Shown here piece after piece: positions 18,328 through 27,495 of a stretch of DNA of 64,000 nucleotides. The stretch comes from Buttiauxella agrestis ATCC 33320 (GTDB lineage: Bacteria; Pseudomonadota; Gammaproteobacteria; Enterobacterales; Enterobacteriaceae). Below the pieces are notes generated by a model. That model was not told the DNA's origin. It did not search any database and saw only the letters and a list, made by a program, of their open reading frames with translations. The stretch lies in assembly GCA_024169445.1 (NCBI GenBank), contig JALKFA010000001.1, positions 3,658,001 through 3,722,000 of the forward strand, written 5' to 3'. Position 1 is the first letter of the stretch. The number at the start of each line of letters is the position of its first letter. The translations under genes were made by a program, and so were the position numbers.

Positions 18328-18585
18328 AGCCCAAGAGTCCAGAAATGCACGAAAAAGCAGTCAAATAAACTGATTTTAATTTTATTTGTGATTTTTAATT
18401 CTTCACGTGGTGACAAATAAGACACGGAAAATTGAGGGTGAGAAATGCCTGGAGTAATATCATGAAGAGGTCTTGTGACTTATCGTTATAGTCAAAACAT
18501 TTCCAATACATTGTTATTTAAAAATAAATAAAAACCTCCATTGTTATTTTAATGTAAATGCTAGATTCTAGTTTCGTTATTGAGC

Positions 18586-18612
18586 GGACTTGTCAAATTG
18601 GAACTATTTGTC
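18586..18612 (-). repeat. Distal inverted repeat of the phase switch
   Basis: The repeat contains CTTGTCAAATTGGAACTA, the inverse complement of the proximal copy except for one base. It is the likely recombinase crossover site. Confidence 0.88.
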
Positions 18613-19036
18613 TACTTTTCAGTTTTCAACCACCAGGTAAATGCACAAGAAACCACCCTCAACCTACCGTATATTATTCACACGAAGAATATCGCGGAAA
18701 TTAATCACACCTGAATGAAACCAATAAAACCACATTATTTTACTTGCCCACCACAATCACTCATGTAATTTTCTAAGCTTACAATCATGATTAAAATAAT
18801 TAGCTATAAATTGCACCTTTTAATTGCATGGCTTTTTCTTCAGCCGCACTAATTACCATTATTAAGTAATGTACAAATGGGCCTTTGTTAGAATAGTCAC
18901 TAAGTATAAATTAAAGTCAGGAGATGTATTTTTCGAAAAAAGAGGTTATTACTGGTTATTTCACACAGGCAAGAATGCGCCAGAAAGCATGGGGCACCGC
19001 TCCATTGATAGGCTACTGGCACATGGGTGATATTTA
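18613..19036. other. AT-rich intergenic region between switch and recombinase
   Basis: 424 bases without a convincing gene. A 65-codon plus-strand frame starts at 18924, but its ATG is fused to the AGGAG with no spacing and it runs antisense into the recombinase 3' end. A TATAAA box occurs near 18905. Low GC suggests a regulatory region for accessory proteins such as H-NS, Lrp or IHF, but I cannot define sites. Confidence 0.5.
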
Positions 19037-19627
19037 TCAGGAAAGAACTAATAGCTTGTTTCTGCGCATATTTTTCTCTTTCCAAATCCCCTCAAAACGC
19101 GCCGCATTGCTGGCGGTATAACGTACCGTGTGGCGGATGTTACGATGCCCCAGATAGTCCTGTATTAAGCGTGTATCAATCCCGTTGTCTGCCATGGCGA
19201 ACCCACAGGCATGGCGCAACATGTGAGGATGTGAACATAACGGCAGTCCTGCTCTTTTCCCCAGCGCATTGATAATGTTGTAACCCTGTTGACGTGAAAG
19301 AGGTTTACCATTTCGTGAAATAAACAGTGAATCATCATCCAGCGAGGCCCAGTTCTGGCGGGTGTTAAGCCATAACTCAAGCAGGCTCACCTCACAAGGA
19401 ATCATAGGATGAATGGTTGAAAAACCATTCTTCAGACGGTGAATATTGAGCGTCCGTGTCGGTAAATCAATATCTGACAGCCGCAGTTTTAACAGTTCGC
19501 TGATGCGGAATCCGTGAAGATAACACATGGCTACCATGCAGCGATTACGTTCGGGATTCAAACCTTGTTTGGCCGAATCAAGCAGGCGTTGAACTTCATC
19601 GGTAGTAAGATAGTTGCGTTGGGACAT
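19037..19627 (-). CDS. Tyrosine recombinase, FimB/FimE/MrpI family (phase-variation invertase)
   Basis: 196 residues, the size of FimB/FimE. It lacks a separate N-terminal core-binding domain. Catalytic residues are visible: Arg in HGFRISELLKLR, the HPHMLRHACG box with His-x-x-Arg, and LGHRNIRHTVRYT with the terminal His and nucleophile Tyr. Only one recombinase gene is present, so it probably inverts both ways, as FimB and MrpI do. It reads towards the inverted-repeat segment 424 bases away and in the same direction as the pilin operon. Confidence 0.92.
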   Translation of the reverse strand: MSQRNYLTTDEVQRLLDSAKQGLNPERNRCMVAMCYLHGFRISELLKLRLSDIDLPTRTLNIHRLKNGFSTIHPMIPCEVSLLELWLNTRQNWASLDDDSLFISRNGKPLSRQQGYNIINALGKRAGLPLCSHPHMLRHACGFAMADNGIDTRLIQDYLGHRNIRHTVRYTASNAARFEGIWKEKNMRRNKLLVLS

Positions 19628-20038
19628 AGCATGACCTTATTGTTGACAACCGAATGCTTTATAAAAAACGCGACATATTGACTCGCTTTTATGGTGAGGG
19701 ATTAGCACAAACGATGGAGCCAATCCTATTATGTCGATACTTCGCTCATTGATTTTAAAATAAAAAAATCCGCAGCTTATTTTGGTAAACTCCAAAAGCT
19801 GTGATTATTTTAACAAGCCATTTTATTATAGTTGAAATCTTACAAAATCCGTCTGGCAAAATCCTTTTAGCCCGAGAAATTATCCATAAATCTAGCTATC
19901 GATATGTATTAATGAGTTACACAGTATAACCACAGGCTATGGATTATTTCACGCAATATAATCGACAAAGTTTTCCTGTGAACCGTTTCATGACAAAAGT
20001 TGTAAGGCTGGAAAATTAAGAGGTGACGAGTAAACGCT
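19628..20038. other. Intergenic region between recombinase and psp operon
   Basis: About 410 AT-rich bases. A hairpin with arms CAGCTTATTTTGG and CCAAAAGCTG occurs near 19772-19802. The recombinase promoter should lie here on the minus strand. No pspE homologue or remnant was found, although E. coli has pspE after pspD. Confidence 0.5.
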
Positions 20039-20063
20039 GCGGGAAGATTAGCTATCTTCCCGC
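20039..20063. terminator. Hairpin at the end of the psp operon
   Basis: GCGGGAAGAT, loop TAGCT, ATCTTCCCGC is a perfect 10-bp stem 12 bases after pspD. There is no T tract on the minus strand, so it may protect the 3' end or act with Rho. Confidence 0.55.
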
Positions 20064-20075
20064 AAGGGTGAGGAT

Positions 20076-20306
20076 TTAAAGCGGGGATGTACCATTAAAG
20101 CGAGCCGAAACCTTGCGCAACAGACGAGCAAGCATCGGCTCAAGTGTTAGCACCAGCAGCATTTTCAACGGACGACGTGCTACGGATTTTATCGCCCATC
20201 CCGCGACGCCCGCAGGGCCATAACGCAGAGCGACCAAAAACACGAGTTTACCGATAATTTTCAGGCCTGGTTTTGCCTTATTGGCAGTCGTCTGGAATTT
20301 GGACAT
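20076..20306 (-). CDS. pspD: Phage shock protein D
   Basis: 76 residues, the usual size. The core [20 protein letters not shown] is identical to the E. coli protein over much of its length. It is a peripheral inner-membrane protein whose role is unclear. It is the last gene of the operon here and is separated from pspC by a dispersed repeat hairpin. Confidence 0.93.
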   Translation of the reverse strand: MSKFQTTANKAKPGLKIIGKLVFLVALRYGPAGVAGWAIKSVARRPLKMLLVLTLEPMLARLLRKVSARFNGTSPL

Positions 20307-20337
20307 GTGTCCTCCTGGGGGAAATAGTCAGCCATAT

Positions 20338-20372
20338 GCCCTCACCCCGGCCCTCTCCCACAGGAGAGGGAG
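20338..20372. repeat. Dispersed enteric repeat hairpin between pspC and pspD
   Basis: The sequence CCCTCACCCCGGCCCTCTCC followed by CACAGGAGAGGGAG is a common intergenic repeat in enterics. The CCCTCTCC/GGAGAGGG arms form a hairpin in the psp mRNA. Confidence 0.65.
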
Positions 20373-20380
20373 AAACCGAG

Positions 20381-20740
20381 TTAAAGCTGGCGGAAACGGC
20401 TACGTAACGTGAAGGTATCAGAGGTTATATAGCGTTCCATGGAACGCAAACGCTGCTCGCCCGCCGCCAGTTGGGCGTCGACTTCGTCGAGCAAATCTCG
20501 GTTGGTCGGTTGCGGCTTTTCTTGCGAAGCCCCCGCAGGCATTGGGTCAAGGATAAAGGTCAATGCGATGTAGGCCACCAAAACAAAGAAGAACAGGCCA
20601 AATACCATCGCCAAAACAGTAATCAGGCGTACCAGCTTCACTGGCACATCAAGGTATTGTGCGATACCCGCGCACACCCCTTTCACCATCCCTTTTTCTG
20701 GGATGCGCCACAGTTTGCGACCGGAAATTGATTTCACCAT
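20381..20740 (-). CDS. pspC: Phage shock protein C, inner-membrane PspC-domain protein
   Basis: 119 residues. The PspC domain (LWRIPEKGMVKGVCAGIAQYLDVPVKLVRLI) is followed by a strongly hydrophobic segment (VLAMVFGLFFFVLVAYIALTFIL) and a C-terminal heptad-like region. It acts with PspB to sense envelope stress and relieve PspA inhibition of PspF. Its start overlaps the pspB stop by one base. Confidence 0.95.
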   Translation of the reverse strand: MVKSISGRKLWRIPEKGMVKGVCAGIAQYLDVPVKLVRLITVLAMVFGLFFFVLVAYIALTFILDPMPAGASQEKPQPTNRDLLDEVDAQLAAGEQRLRSMERYITSDTFTLRSRFRQL

Positions 20741-20967
20741 TATTTATCTCTCCAGTTCGGATGTTCAGCATCAAGGATCTGTTCCAGCGTCTGAATGCGC
20801 TCACCCATACGTCGTGCTTCATCAGTCAGTTGCGCCAACCGCTGTTGTTCGCCCTGAGAAAGTTGCCCGCCATTTTCGGCACGGTTGTTGTAGTGCAGCC
20901 ACAGCCAAATGGGAGCGACGAACAACACAAAAATCGTTAATGGGATGGCAATAAAAAGCGCGCTCAT
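20740..20967 (-). CDS. pspB: Phage shock protein B
   Basis: 75 residues with one N-terminal membrane segment (LFIAIPLTIFVLFVAPIWLWL) and a cytoplasmic coiled coil (EQQRLAQLTDEARRMGERIQTLEQIL). It partners PspC in the membrane sensor complex. It lies between pspA and pspC in the usual order. Confidence 0.95.
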   Translation of the reverse strand: MSALFIAIPLTIFVLFVAPIWLWLHYNNRAENGGQLSQGEQQRLAQLTDEARRMGERIQTLEQILDAEHPNWRDK

Positions 20968-21028
20968 GTGTACTCCTTACAAGTCAGCCTTGACTGTGGC
21001 GCCGTTTCCCGACGCCGCAGTCAGTTAA

Positions 21029-21700
21029 TTACCCACGATCCTGGTTGTTCATTTTAGCTTTCAGCGCCGCCAGTTGTTCGCTGATTTCGTCGTCAGCTTT
21101 CAGTTCAGCAAACTGTGAGTCGAGGTTTTTCTGTTTGCCAAAACTGTGGCTTTCCGCTTCTGATTCCATTTGGTCAATACGGCGCTCAAAGGATTCAAAA
21201 CGGGCCATTGCTTCGTCGATCTTTCCACTGTCTAACTGGCGACGAACATCACGGGAAGAAGAAGCGGCCTGATGACGCAGTGTGAGTGCCTGCTGGCGCG
21301 CGCGGGTTTCGCTGAGTTTGTTCTCAAGCTCACCGATCTCTTTTTTCATACGCGCCAGTGTTTCATCAACATGTACTACTTCATCTTCCAGGGTAGCAAT
21401 CATGTCGGTCATTTTTTGCTTTTCAATTAATGCCGCACGCGCCAGATCTTCTTTATCTTTACGCAGCGCCAGTTCCGCTTTTTCCTGCCATTCAGCTTGC
21501 TGTGCCGTCGCTTGTTCTACACGACGGGAGAGCTGTTTCTTTTCGGCCAGCGCACGCGCAGAAGTGGAACGCACTTCAACCAATGTATCTTCCATTTCCT
21601 GAATCATCAGGCGTACTAGCTTCTGCGGATCTTCTGCTTTCTCAAGCAGCGAGTTGATGTTGGCATTCACGATGTCGGCAAAACGAGAAAAAATACCCAT
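21029..21700 (-). CDS. pspA: Phage shock protein A, membrane effector and PspF inhibitor
   Basis: 223 residues, almost entirely coiled coil, with an N-terminal amphipathic helix ([19 protein letters not shown]). It is a member of the PspA/IM30/ESCRT-III fold. It binds and inhibits PspF and, when released, coats damaged inner membrane. It is transcribed from a sigma-54 promoter at 21759-21774. Confidence 0.97.
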   Translation of the reverse strand: MGIFSRFADIVNANINSLLEKAEDPQKLVRLMIQEMEDTLVEVRSTSARALAEKKQLSRRVEQATAQQAEWQEKAELALRKDKEDLARAALIEKQKMTDMIATLEDEVVHVDETLARMKKEIGELENKLSETRARQQALTLRHQAASSSRDVRRQLDSGKIDEAMARFESFERRIDQMESEAESHSFGKQKNLDSQFAELKADDEISEQLAALKAKMNNQDRG

Positions 21701-21758
21701 AATTCAATCCTCTTTAGTCATTATTTCAGGTGCCTGGCACCCTGCACGAAATGAATAT

Positions 21759-21774
21759 TGCAAGTGATGTGCCA
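21759..21774 (-). promoter_or_regulatory. Sigma-54 promoter of pspABCD
   Basis: On the minus strand TGGCACATCACTTGCA has the -24 GG and -12 GC elements of the sigma-54 consensus at exact spacing, 59 bases before the pspA start. PspF, encoded divergently, is the cognate activator. A GGGTGCC/GGCACC palindrome follows in the leader. Confidence 0.92.
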
Positions 21775-21873
21775 ACTTTTTATTTTATTGATTTTAATAG
21801 AAATGATTAAATTTGACTCGCTACCCACAACGTATATAGTGGTTAAATTCACTAACTATTGGTTAATTTAATC

Positions 21874-22851
21874 ATGGCAGATAGCAAAGATAACCTGATC
21901 GGCGAGGCAAACAGTTTCCTTGAAGTGCTGGAGCAAGTCTCCCGTCTGGCTCCGCTGGAAAAACCGGTGTTAGTGATTGGCGAACGCGGCACCGGCAAAG
22001 AGCTAATTGCTAACCGTCTACACTTCCTGTCGCGTCGTTGGCAAGGGCCGTTTATTTCACTTAACTGCGCCGCGCTGAATGATAACTTGCTCGACTCTGA
22101 GCTTTTTGGACATGAAGCTGGCGCTTTTACCGGCGCGCAAAAACGCCATCCGGGACGTTTTGAACGAGCCGATGGCGGCACGTTGTTTCTGGATGAACTG
22201 GCGACCGCGCCGATGATGGTGCAGGAAAAATTGCTGCGCGTAGTGGAGTATGGCGAACTGGAGCGTGTCGGCGGTAGCCAACCGTTGCAAGTCAATGTAC
22301 GGCTGGTTTGTGCCACTAATGCTGATCTGCCTAAACTTGCCGAAGAGGGTAAATTCCGCGCCGATTTACTTGATCGCCTTGCCTTTGATGTGGTCAAACT
22401 GCCCCCGCTGCGCGAGCGCCAGCCCGATATCATGTTAATGGCCGAGCATTTTGCCATTCAAATGTGCCGAGAGTTACAGCTTCCCCTATTCCCGGGGTTT
22501 ACTGAGCAAGCACAGCAAACGCTGCTTAATTACGGCTGGCCTGGCAATATTCGGGAATTAAAAAATGTGGTAGAGCGTTCGATGTATCGCCACGGTACCA
22601 GCGATGAGCCCGTTGATGAAGTGATCCTCGATCCGTTTGCGCGGCAGTCGATTGCTGTGCTGTATCACGATGAAACACTACCCACATTACCGATGGATTT
22701 GCGTGGTTGGCAAAATCAGCAGGAAAAGGAGTTACTGGAAAAAAGCTTACAACAGGCGAAATATAACCAGCGCAAGGCCGCCGATTTACTGGGGCTGACT
22801 TACCATCAATTACGTGCACTGCTTAAAAAGCACGACGTTGTTCAACCTTAA
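21874..22851 (+). CDS. pspF: Sigma-54-dependent activator of the phage shock regulon
   Basis: 325 residues from the ATG at 21874, the same length as in E. coli; an upstream in-frame ATG at 21859 would add five residues. It is an AAA+ enhancer-binding protein without a sensory domain: Walker A GERGTGKE (36-43), the sigma-54 contact loop GAFTGA (83-88), Walker B GGTLFLDE (101-108), and a Fis-type helix-turn-helix at the C-terminus (QQAKYNQRKAADLLGLTYHQ). Its activity is held off by PspA. It is divergent from pspA across a shared regulatory region. Confidence 0.97.
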   Translation: MADSKDNLIGEANSFLEVLEQVSRLAPLEKPVLVIGERGTGKELIANRLHFLSRRWQGPFISLNCAALNDNLLDSELFGHEAGAFTGAQKRHPGRFERADGGTLFLDELATAPMMVQEKLLRVVEYGELERVGGSQPLQVNVRLVCATNADLPKLAEEGKFRADLLDRLAFDVVKLPPLRERQPDIMLMAEHFAIQMCRELQLPLFPGFTEQAQQTLLNYGWPGNIRELKNVVERSMYRHGTSDEPVDEVILDPFARQSIAVLYHDETLPTLPMDLRGWQNQQEKELLEKSLQQAKYNQRKAADLLGLTYHQLRALLKKHDVVQP

Positions 22852-22950
22852 TAAGGAGCAGCTTTGCCATCAAAACGCTGTAAAAAACAACATCGCCCGG
22901 CCTTTTTTACCGGCATTGATTATAAAAAAAGCAAAATAGCCTGACATATT

Positions 22951-22979
22951 TTGGGAAGCCCTCAAGAGTACGATACACT
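22951..22979 (+). promoter_or_regulatory. Candidate sigma-70 promoter of sapABCDF
   Basis: TTGGGA and TACACT are separated by 17 bases, ending 31 bases before the chosen sapA ATG. Confidence 0.5.
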
Positions 22980-23010
22980 TTGGCTATCACCCGTGAAAAC
23001 TCAAAAACTT

Positions 23011-24663
23011 ATGCGCGCAATTGTATCTTCCCTGTTACTGGCAGTGAGCTGCCTGAGTGGCGTAGCTTTTGCTGCACCGCCAGCTGAAACACCTGTCCAA
23101 AAACCAGCAGATATCCGTAACAGCGGATTTGTTTATTGTGTCAGCGGTCAGGTCAATACCTTTAATCCGCAGATGGCGAGCGGTGGTTTGACTGTCGACA
23201 CCCTTGCCGCACAGTTATATGACCGATTATTGGATGTCGATCCATATACTTACCGCCTGGTGTCCGAGTTAGCAGAAAGCTGGGAAGTGCTGGATAACGG
23301 TGCCACTTACCGCTTCCATTTACGCCCAAACGTGCAGTTCCAGACCACTCCGTGGTTTAAACCCACTCGCGCACTCAATGCCGATGATGTGGTATTCAGT
23401 TTCCAGCGTGTTTTTAATCGCGACCACCCATGGCACAACGTCAATGGGGGTAACTACCCTTATTTTGACAGCCTTCAGTTCCCAGACGCGGTAAAAAGCA
23501 TCCGTAAACTGGATAACAATACCGTTGAGTTCCGCCTTGAGAAACCTGATGCGTCGTTCCTGTGGCACATGGCGACTCATTACGCATCCGTCATGTCTGC
23601 GGAATACGCAGCGCAACTGACCAAAGCCGATCGAAAAGAGATGATGGATCGCGAACCTGTTGGCACCGGTCCATTCCAGGTGAGCGAATTTCGTTCCGGA
23701 CAATATATTCGCCTGGCTCGTCACCCTAAGTTCTGGCGCGGTGTACCATTAATGCCGCAGGTAGTGTTGGACTTGGGTTCTGGGGGCACAGGACGTTTAT
23801 CTAAACTGATCACTGGGGAATGTGATGTTCTCGCCTATCCTGCCGCCAGTCAGTTGACCATATTGCGTGATGACCCGCGTTTGCGTCTGACTTTACGTCC
23901 AGGCATGAACATTGCCTATCTGGCTTTCAATACCAATAAAGCGCCATTGAATAATCCTGAAGTGCGCCATGCGCTGGCGCTGGCGATTAATAACCAGCGT
24001 CTGATGCAATCTATTTATTACGGCACTGCTGAAACTGCTGCGTCTATTTTGCCCCGTGCATCATGGGCTTATGACAGCGATTCCAAAATCACCGAATACA
24101 ATCCCGCCAAAGCTCGTCAGCAGTTAAAAGCTCTGGGGCTTAACAATCTGGAATTGCGCTTGTGGGTGCCAACCAGTTCACAGGCATGGAACCCGAGTCC
24201 GTTGAAAACCGCAGAGCTTATTCAGGCAGATATGGCGCAAATTGGCGTGAAAGTCATTATCGTGCCAGTCGAAGGCCGCTTCCAGGAAGCGCGTTTGATG
24301 GACATGAACCACGATCTCACGCTGGCAGGTTGGGCGACTGACAGTAACGACCCGGATAGCTTCTTCCGCCCAATGCTAAGTTGCGCGGCGATTCGTTCAC
24401 AGACCAACTATGCTCGCTGGTGTGATCCTAAATTTGATGAAGTCCTGCAAAAAGCGTTGTCTTCTCAAGAACTGGCGTCACGTATTGAGGCTTATCGTGA
24501 AGCGCAGGATATTCTCGCCCAACAGTTGCCGGTATTACCGCTGGCATCATCGCTGCGCCTGCAAGCCTATCGCTACGACATTAAAGGCCTGGTGCTAAGT
24601 CCGTTTGGTAACGCATCGTTTGCGGGTGTTTCCCGTGAAAATGTTGAGGTGAAAAAACCATGA
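23011..24663 (+). CDS. sapA: Peptide-binding periplasmic protein of the Sap ABC transporter
   Basis: 550 residues from the ATG at 23011, which directly opens a signal peptide ([17 protein letters not shown]) as in E. coli (547 residues); longer in-frame starts run into the promoter. It is a solute-binding protein family 5 member, with [14 protein letters not shown] near the start and the [13 protein letters not shown] segment. In Salmonella and Haemophilus, Sap proteins are linked to antimicrobial-peptide resistance; in E. coli SapBCDF exports putrescine. No strong ribosome site is visible. The stop overlaps the sapB start (ATGA). Confidence 0.93.
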   Translation: MRAIVSSLLLAVSCLSGVAFAAPPAETPVQKPADIRNSGFVYCVSGQVNTFNPQMASGGLTVDTLAAQLYDRLLDVDPYTYRLVSELAESWEVLDNGATYRFHLRPNVQFQTTPWFKPTRALNADDVVFSFQRVFNRDHPWHNVNGGNYPYFDSLQFPDAVKSIRKLDNNTVEFRLEKPDASFLWHMATHYASVMSAEYAAQLTKADRKEMMDREPVGTGPFQVSEFRSGQYIRLARHPKFWRGVPLMPQVVLDLGSGGTGRLSKLITGECDVLAYPAASQLTILRDDPRLRLTLRPGMNIAYLAFNTNKAPLNNPEVRHALALAINNQRLMQSIYYGTAETAASILPRASWAYDSDSKITEYNPAKARQQLKALGLNNLELRLWVPTSSQAWNPSPLKTAELIQADMAQIGVKVIIVPVEGRFQEARLMDMNHDLTLAGWATDSNDPDSFFRPMLSCAAIRSQTNYARWCDPKFDEVLQKALSSQELASRIEAYREAQDILAQQLPVLPLASSLRLQAYRYDIKGLVLSPFGNASFAGVSRENVEVKKP

Positions 24664-25625
24664 TCATCTATACCCTGCGCCGCCTGCTGCTGTTGCTGGT
24701 GACGCTGTTTTTTCTGACACTTATTGGCTTTAGCCTCAACTACTTTACCCCGCACGCACCATTACAAGGCGCGTCGCTGTGGAACGCGTGGGTGTTCTGG
24801 TTTGAAAGTATTCTGGACTGGGACTTTGGCGTATCGAGCATTAATGGTCAGTCGATTAACGAACAGTTGAGCCTGGTTTTCCCGGCTACGATGGAGCTCT
24901 GTTTGCTCGCTTTCGGCCTGGCTTTGCTCATCGGTATTCCGGTGGGGATGCTGGCTGGCATCATGCACAACAAATGGCAGGACAGGCTGATCAGTGCGCT
25001 GGCTCTGGTTGGCTTTTCGATTCCCGTATTCTGGTTTGCACTATTACTGACGATGTTTTTCTCACTGACGTTAGGCTGGCTGCCAGTCTCAGGGCGTTTC
25101 GATTTACTCTATGAAGTGAAGTCTGTCACCGGTTTTGCATTAGTTGACGCCTGGTTGTCGGACTCGCCATATCGTGACGAGATGATTATGAGTGCCATCC
25201 GCCATATGATTTTGCCGGTCGTGACGCTTGCAGTCGCCCCCACCACCGAGGTGGTGCGTTTAATGCGCATCAGCACCATTGACGTATTCGACCAAAATTA
25301 CATTAAAGCGGCCGCCACTCGCGGATTATCGCGCCTGACAATCCTGCATCGACACGTATTACACAATGCGCTGCCACCGGTTATCCCCCGTCTCGGCTTA
25401 CAATTTTCAACCATGTTAACGCTGGCGATGATCACCGAAGTGGTGTTCAGCTGGCCGGGGCTTGGGCGCTGGCTTATCAACGCCATCCGTCAACAAGACT
25501 ACACGGCCATTTCTGCTGGCGTGATGGTCATCGGTTCATTGGTTATCATCGTGAATGTTATCTCCGATATTTTGGGTGCTATGGCTAACCCACTGACACA
25601 TAAGGAATGGTATGCCTTACGATAG
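24660..25625 (+). CDS. sapB: Sap ABC transporter permease
   Basis: 321 residues, of the DppB/OppB permease family. It has an N-terminal membrane segment, further hydrophobic segments, and the EAA-type loop [20 protein letters not shown]. It is translationally coupled to sapA and overlaps sapC by 14 bases. It forms the membrane channel with SapC. Confidence 0.96.
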   Translation: MIIYTLRRLLLLLVTLFFLTLIGFSLNYFTPHAPLQGASLWNAWVFWFESILDWDFGVSSINGQSINEQLSLVFPATMELCLLAFGLALLIGIPVGMLAGIMHNKWQDRLISALALVGFSIPVFWFALLLTMFFSLTLGWLPVSGRFDLLYEVKSVTGFALVDAWLSDSPYRDEMIMSAIRHMILPVVTLAVAPTTEVVRLMRISTIDVFDQNYIKAAATRGLSRLTILHRHVLHNALPPVIPRLGLQFSTMLTLAMITEVVFSWPGLGRWLINAIRQQDYTAISAGVMVIGSLVIIVNVISDILGAMANPLTHKEWYALR

Positions 25626-26502
25626 CGTCTATCGCGAGAAACGCCCACCGAGCACACTGCGACTGACCTGGCGAAAATTTTACGGCGACACCACAGCGAT
25701 GATTGGCCTGTATGGCTGTGGGGCGCTGGTGCTGTTGTGTGTATTCGGTAGCGTTTTTGCACCTTATGGCATCGACCAGCAATTCCTCGGTTATCAGTTG
25801 TTACCGCCGTCCTGGTCGCGCTATGGCGACGTGTCGTTCTTCCTGGGAACTGATGACCTTGGGCGCGACGTGTTAAGCCGTTTATTAAGCGGTGCCGCGC
25901 CGACGGTCGGTGGCGCGTTTGTTGTGACGTTGGCTGCCGCTGTATTCGGCATTGTTTTGGGTGTTTTTGCTGGTTCTACTCATGGGCTGCGCTCTGCGGT
26001 GATGAACCACATTCTCGATACATTGCTGTCGATTCCTACCCTATTGCTGGCAATCATTGTGGTGGCGTTTGTCGGCCCACATCTGATTCACGCCATGTTT
26101 GCAGTCTGGCTGGCGCTGCTGCCGCGCATGGTACGTTCAGTCTATAGCGCCGTACATGACGAGCTGGAAAAAGATTACGTGGTTGCCGCTCGTCTGGATG
26201 GCGCATCAACGCTTAATATTCTGTGGTTCGCGGTGATGCCTAATACCGCCGCCATTCTGATTACAGAAATCACCCGTGCGTTGTCGATGGCCATTCTGGA
26301 TATTGCTGCGCTAGGTTTTCTCGATTTGGGTGCACAGCTTCCGTCGCCGGAATGGGGCGCAATGCTGGGTGATGCACTGGAGCTGATTTATGTGGCTCCG
26401 TGGACCGTCATGTTGCCCGGAGGGGCTATCATGGTAAGTGTACTTCTGGTCAACCTGCTGGGCGACGGACTACGCCGCGCAATAAATGCGGGGGTGCAAT
26501 AA
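25612..26502 (+). CDS. sapC: Sap ABC transporter permease
   Basis: 296 residues, of the DppC/OppC permease family. The [18 protein letters not shown] motif of the family is seen as [20 protein letters not shown]. The ATPase-contact loop is [20 protein letters not shown]. It ends immediately before the sapD ATG. Confidence 0.96.
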   Translation: MPYDSVYREKRPPSTLRLTWRKFYGDTTAMIGLYGCGALVLLCVFGSVFAPYGIDQQFLGYQLLPPSWSRYGDVSFFLGTDDLGRDVLSRLLSGAAPTVGGAFVVTLAAAVFGIVLGVFAGSTHGLRSAVMNHILDTLLSIPTLLLAIIVVAFVGPHLIHAMFAVWLALLPRMVRSVYSAVHDELEKDYVVAARLDGASTLNILWFAVMPNTAAILITEITRALSMAILDIAALGFLDLGAQLPSPEWGAMLGDALELIYVAPWTVMLPGGAIMVSVLLVNLLGDGLRRAINAGVQ

Positions 26503-27495
26503 ATGCCATTACTTGATATCCGAAATCTGACCATCGAGTTTATGACCTCCGAAGGTTGGGTCAAAGCCGTCGACCGTGTCAGTATGACCCTCAACGAAGG
26601 GGAAATTCGCGGCCTGGTGGGTGAATCAGGCTCGGGCAAGAGCCTGATTGCAAAAGCCATTTGCGGTGTCACAAAGGACAACTGGCGCGTCACGGCAGAC
26701 CGTATGCGTTTTGATGATATTGATTTGTTACGGCTGAGCGGACGAGAGCGCCGACGTCTGGTTGGCCATAACGTTTCGATGATCTTCCAGGAACCCCAAT
26801 CTTGCCTTGATCCCTCAGAGCGCGTGGGTCGCCAGCTGATGCAAAATATCCCGGGCTGGACCTTTAAGGGTCGCTGGTGGAAACGTTTTGGCTGGCGTAA
26901 ACGTCGCGCCATCGAACTGTTGCATCGCGTCGGGATTAAAGATCACAAAGATGCGATGCGCAGTTATCCCTACGAACTGACGGACGGTGAATGCCAGAAA
27001 GTCATGATTGCCATTGCGCTGGCAAACCAGCCGCGTTTGTTGATTGCCGATGAGCCGACAAATGCCATGGAACCCACCACGCAATTGCAGATTTTCAAAT
27101 TACTGACACGTTTGAATCAGTACAACAACACGACGATTTTGCTGATAAGCCACGACTTGCAGATGTTGAGCCAGTGGGCGGATAAAATTAACGTGATGTA
27201 CTGTGGGCAAACCGTGGAAAGCGCAACCAGTGAAGAGCTGATTGCCACGCCGCATCACCCTTATACTCAGGCGCTTATCCGGGCGATCCCTGACTTTGGC
27301 AGCTCAATGCCGCATAAAAGCCGCCTGAATACCATGCCCGGCGCTATCCCGTTACTGGAACACTTGCCGATGGGCTGCCGACTCGGGCCACGTTGCCCTT
27401 ATGCACAACGTGAGTGTATCGAAACGCCACGCCTGACCGGGGCAAAAACACATCTTTATGCCTGCCACTTCCCGCTGAATATGGAGAGTCAGTAA
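26503..27495 (+). CDS. sapD: Sap ABC transporter ATPase
   Basis: 330 residues with Walker A GESGSGKS, Walker B LLIADEPT, and the C-terminal oligopeptide-transporter extension with Cys residues ([15 protein letters not shown] and YACHF). The signature motif is altered: [14 protein letters not shown] replaces the usual LSGGQ-type sequence. The E. coli SapD protein also has a noncanonical TDGECQ signature, and it is reported to stimulate Trk potassium uptake. The stop overlaps the sapF start (TAATG). Confidence 0.95.
   Translation: MPLLDIRNLTIEFMTSEGWVKAVDRVSMTLNEGEIRGLVGESGSGKSLIAKAICGVTKDNWRVTADRMRFDDIDLLRLSGRERRRLVGHNVSMIFQEPQSCLDPSERVGRQLMQNIPGWTFKGRWWKRFGWRKRRAIELLHRVGIKDHKDAMRSYPYELTDGECQKVMIAIALANQPRLLIADEPTNAMEPTTQLQIFKLLTRLNQYNNTTILLISHDLQMLSQWADKINVMYCGQTVESATSEELIATPHHPYTQALIRAIPDFGSSMPHKSRLNTMPGAIPLLEHLPMGCRLGPRCPYAQRECIETPRLTGAKTHLYACHFPLNMESQ

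Larger units (their letters stand above)
18301..18612. other. Invertible phase-switch element (fimS-like), 312 bp
   Basis: The segment is bounded by 27-bp inverted repeats at 18301-18327 and 18586-18612 that match at 26 of 27 positions. The size is close to the E. coli fimS switch (314 bp). It lies between the major pilin and a FimB/MrpI-like recombinase. No gene fits inside. It is AT-rich, and several weak sigma-70-like matches are present. The better ones (TTGAGG, 17 bases, TAATAT from about 18432; and TTGTTA with extended TGCTAGATT around 18541) read rightward, away from the pilin, which would make this orientation OFF. That orientation call is weak. Confidence 0.8.

Noticed and set aside
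18152-18364. Minus-strand 70-codon frame crossing the proximal inverted repeat
   Set aside because: Would be disrupted by inversion and overlaps the leader hairpin; no protein features.
18924-19121. Plus-strand 65-codon frame between the switch and the recombinase
   Set aside because: ATG fused to the AGGAG with no spacing, half of it antisense to the recombinase, and no recognisable similarity.
9417-20075. Prophage, transposon or insertion sequence ends around the fimbrial island
   Set aside because: The only recombinase is FimB-sized and next to short inverted repeats; no transposase, direct repeats or attachment sites were seen.
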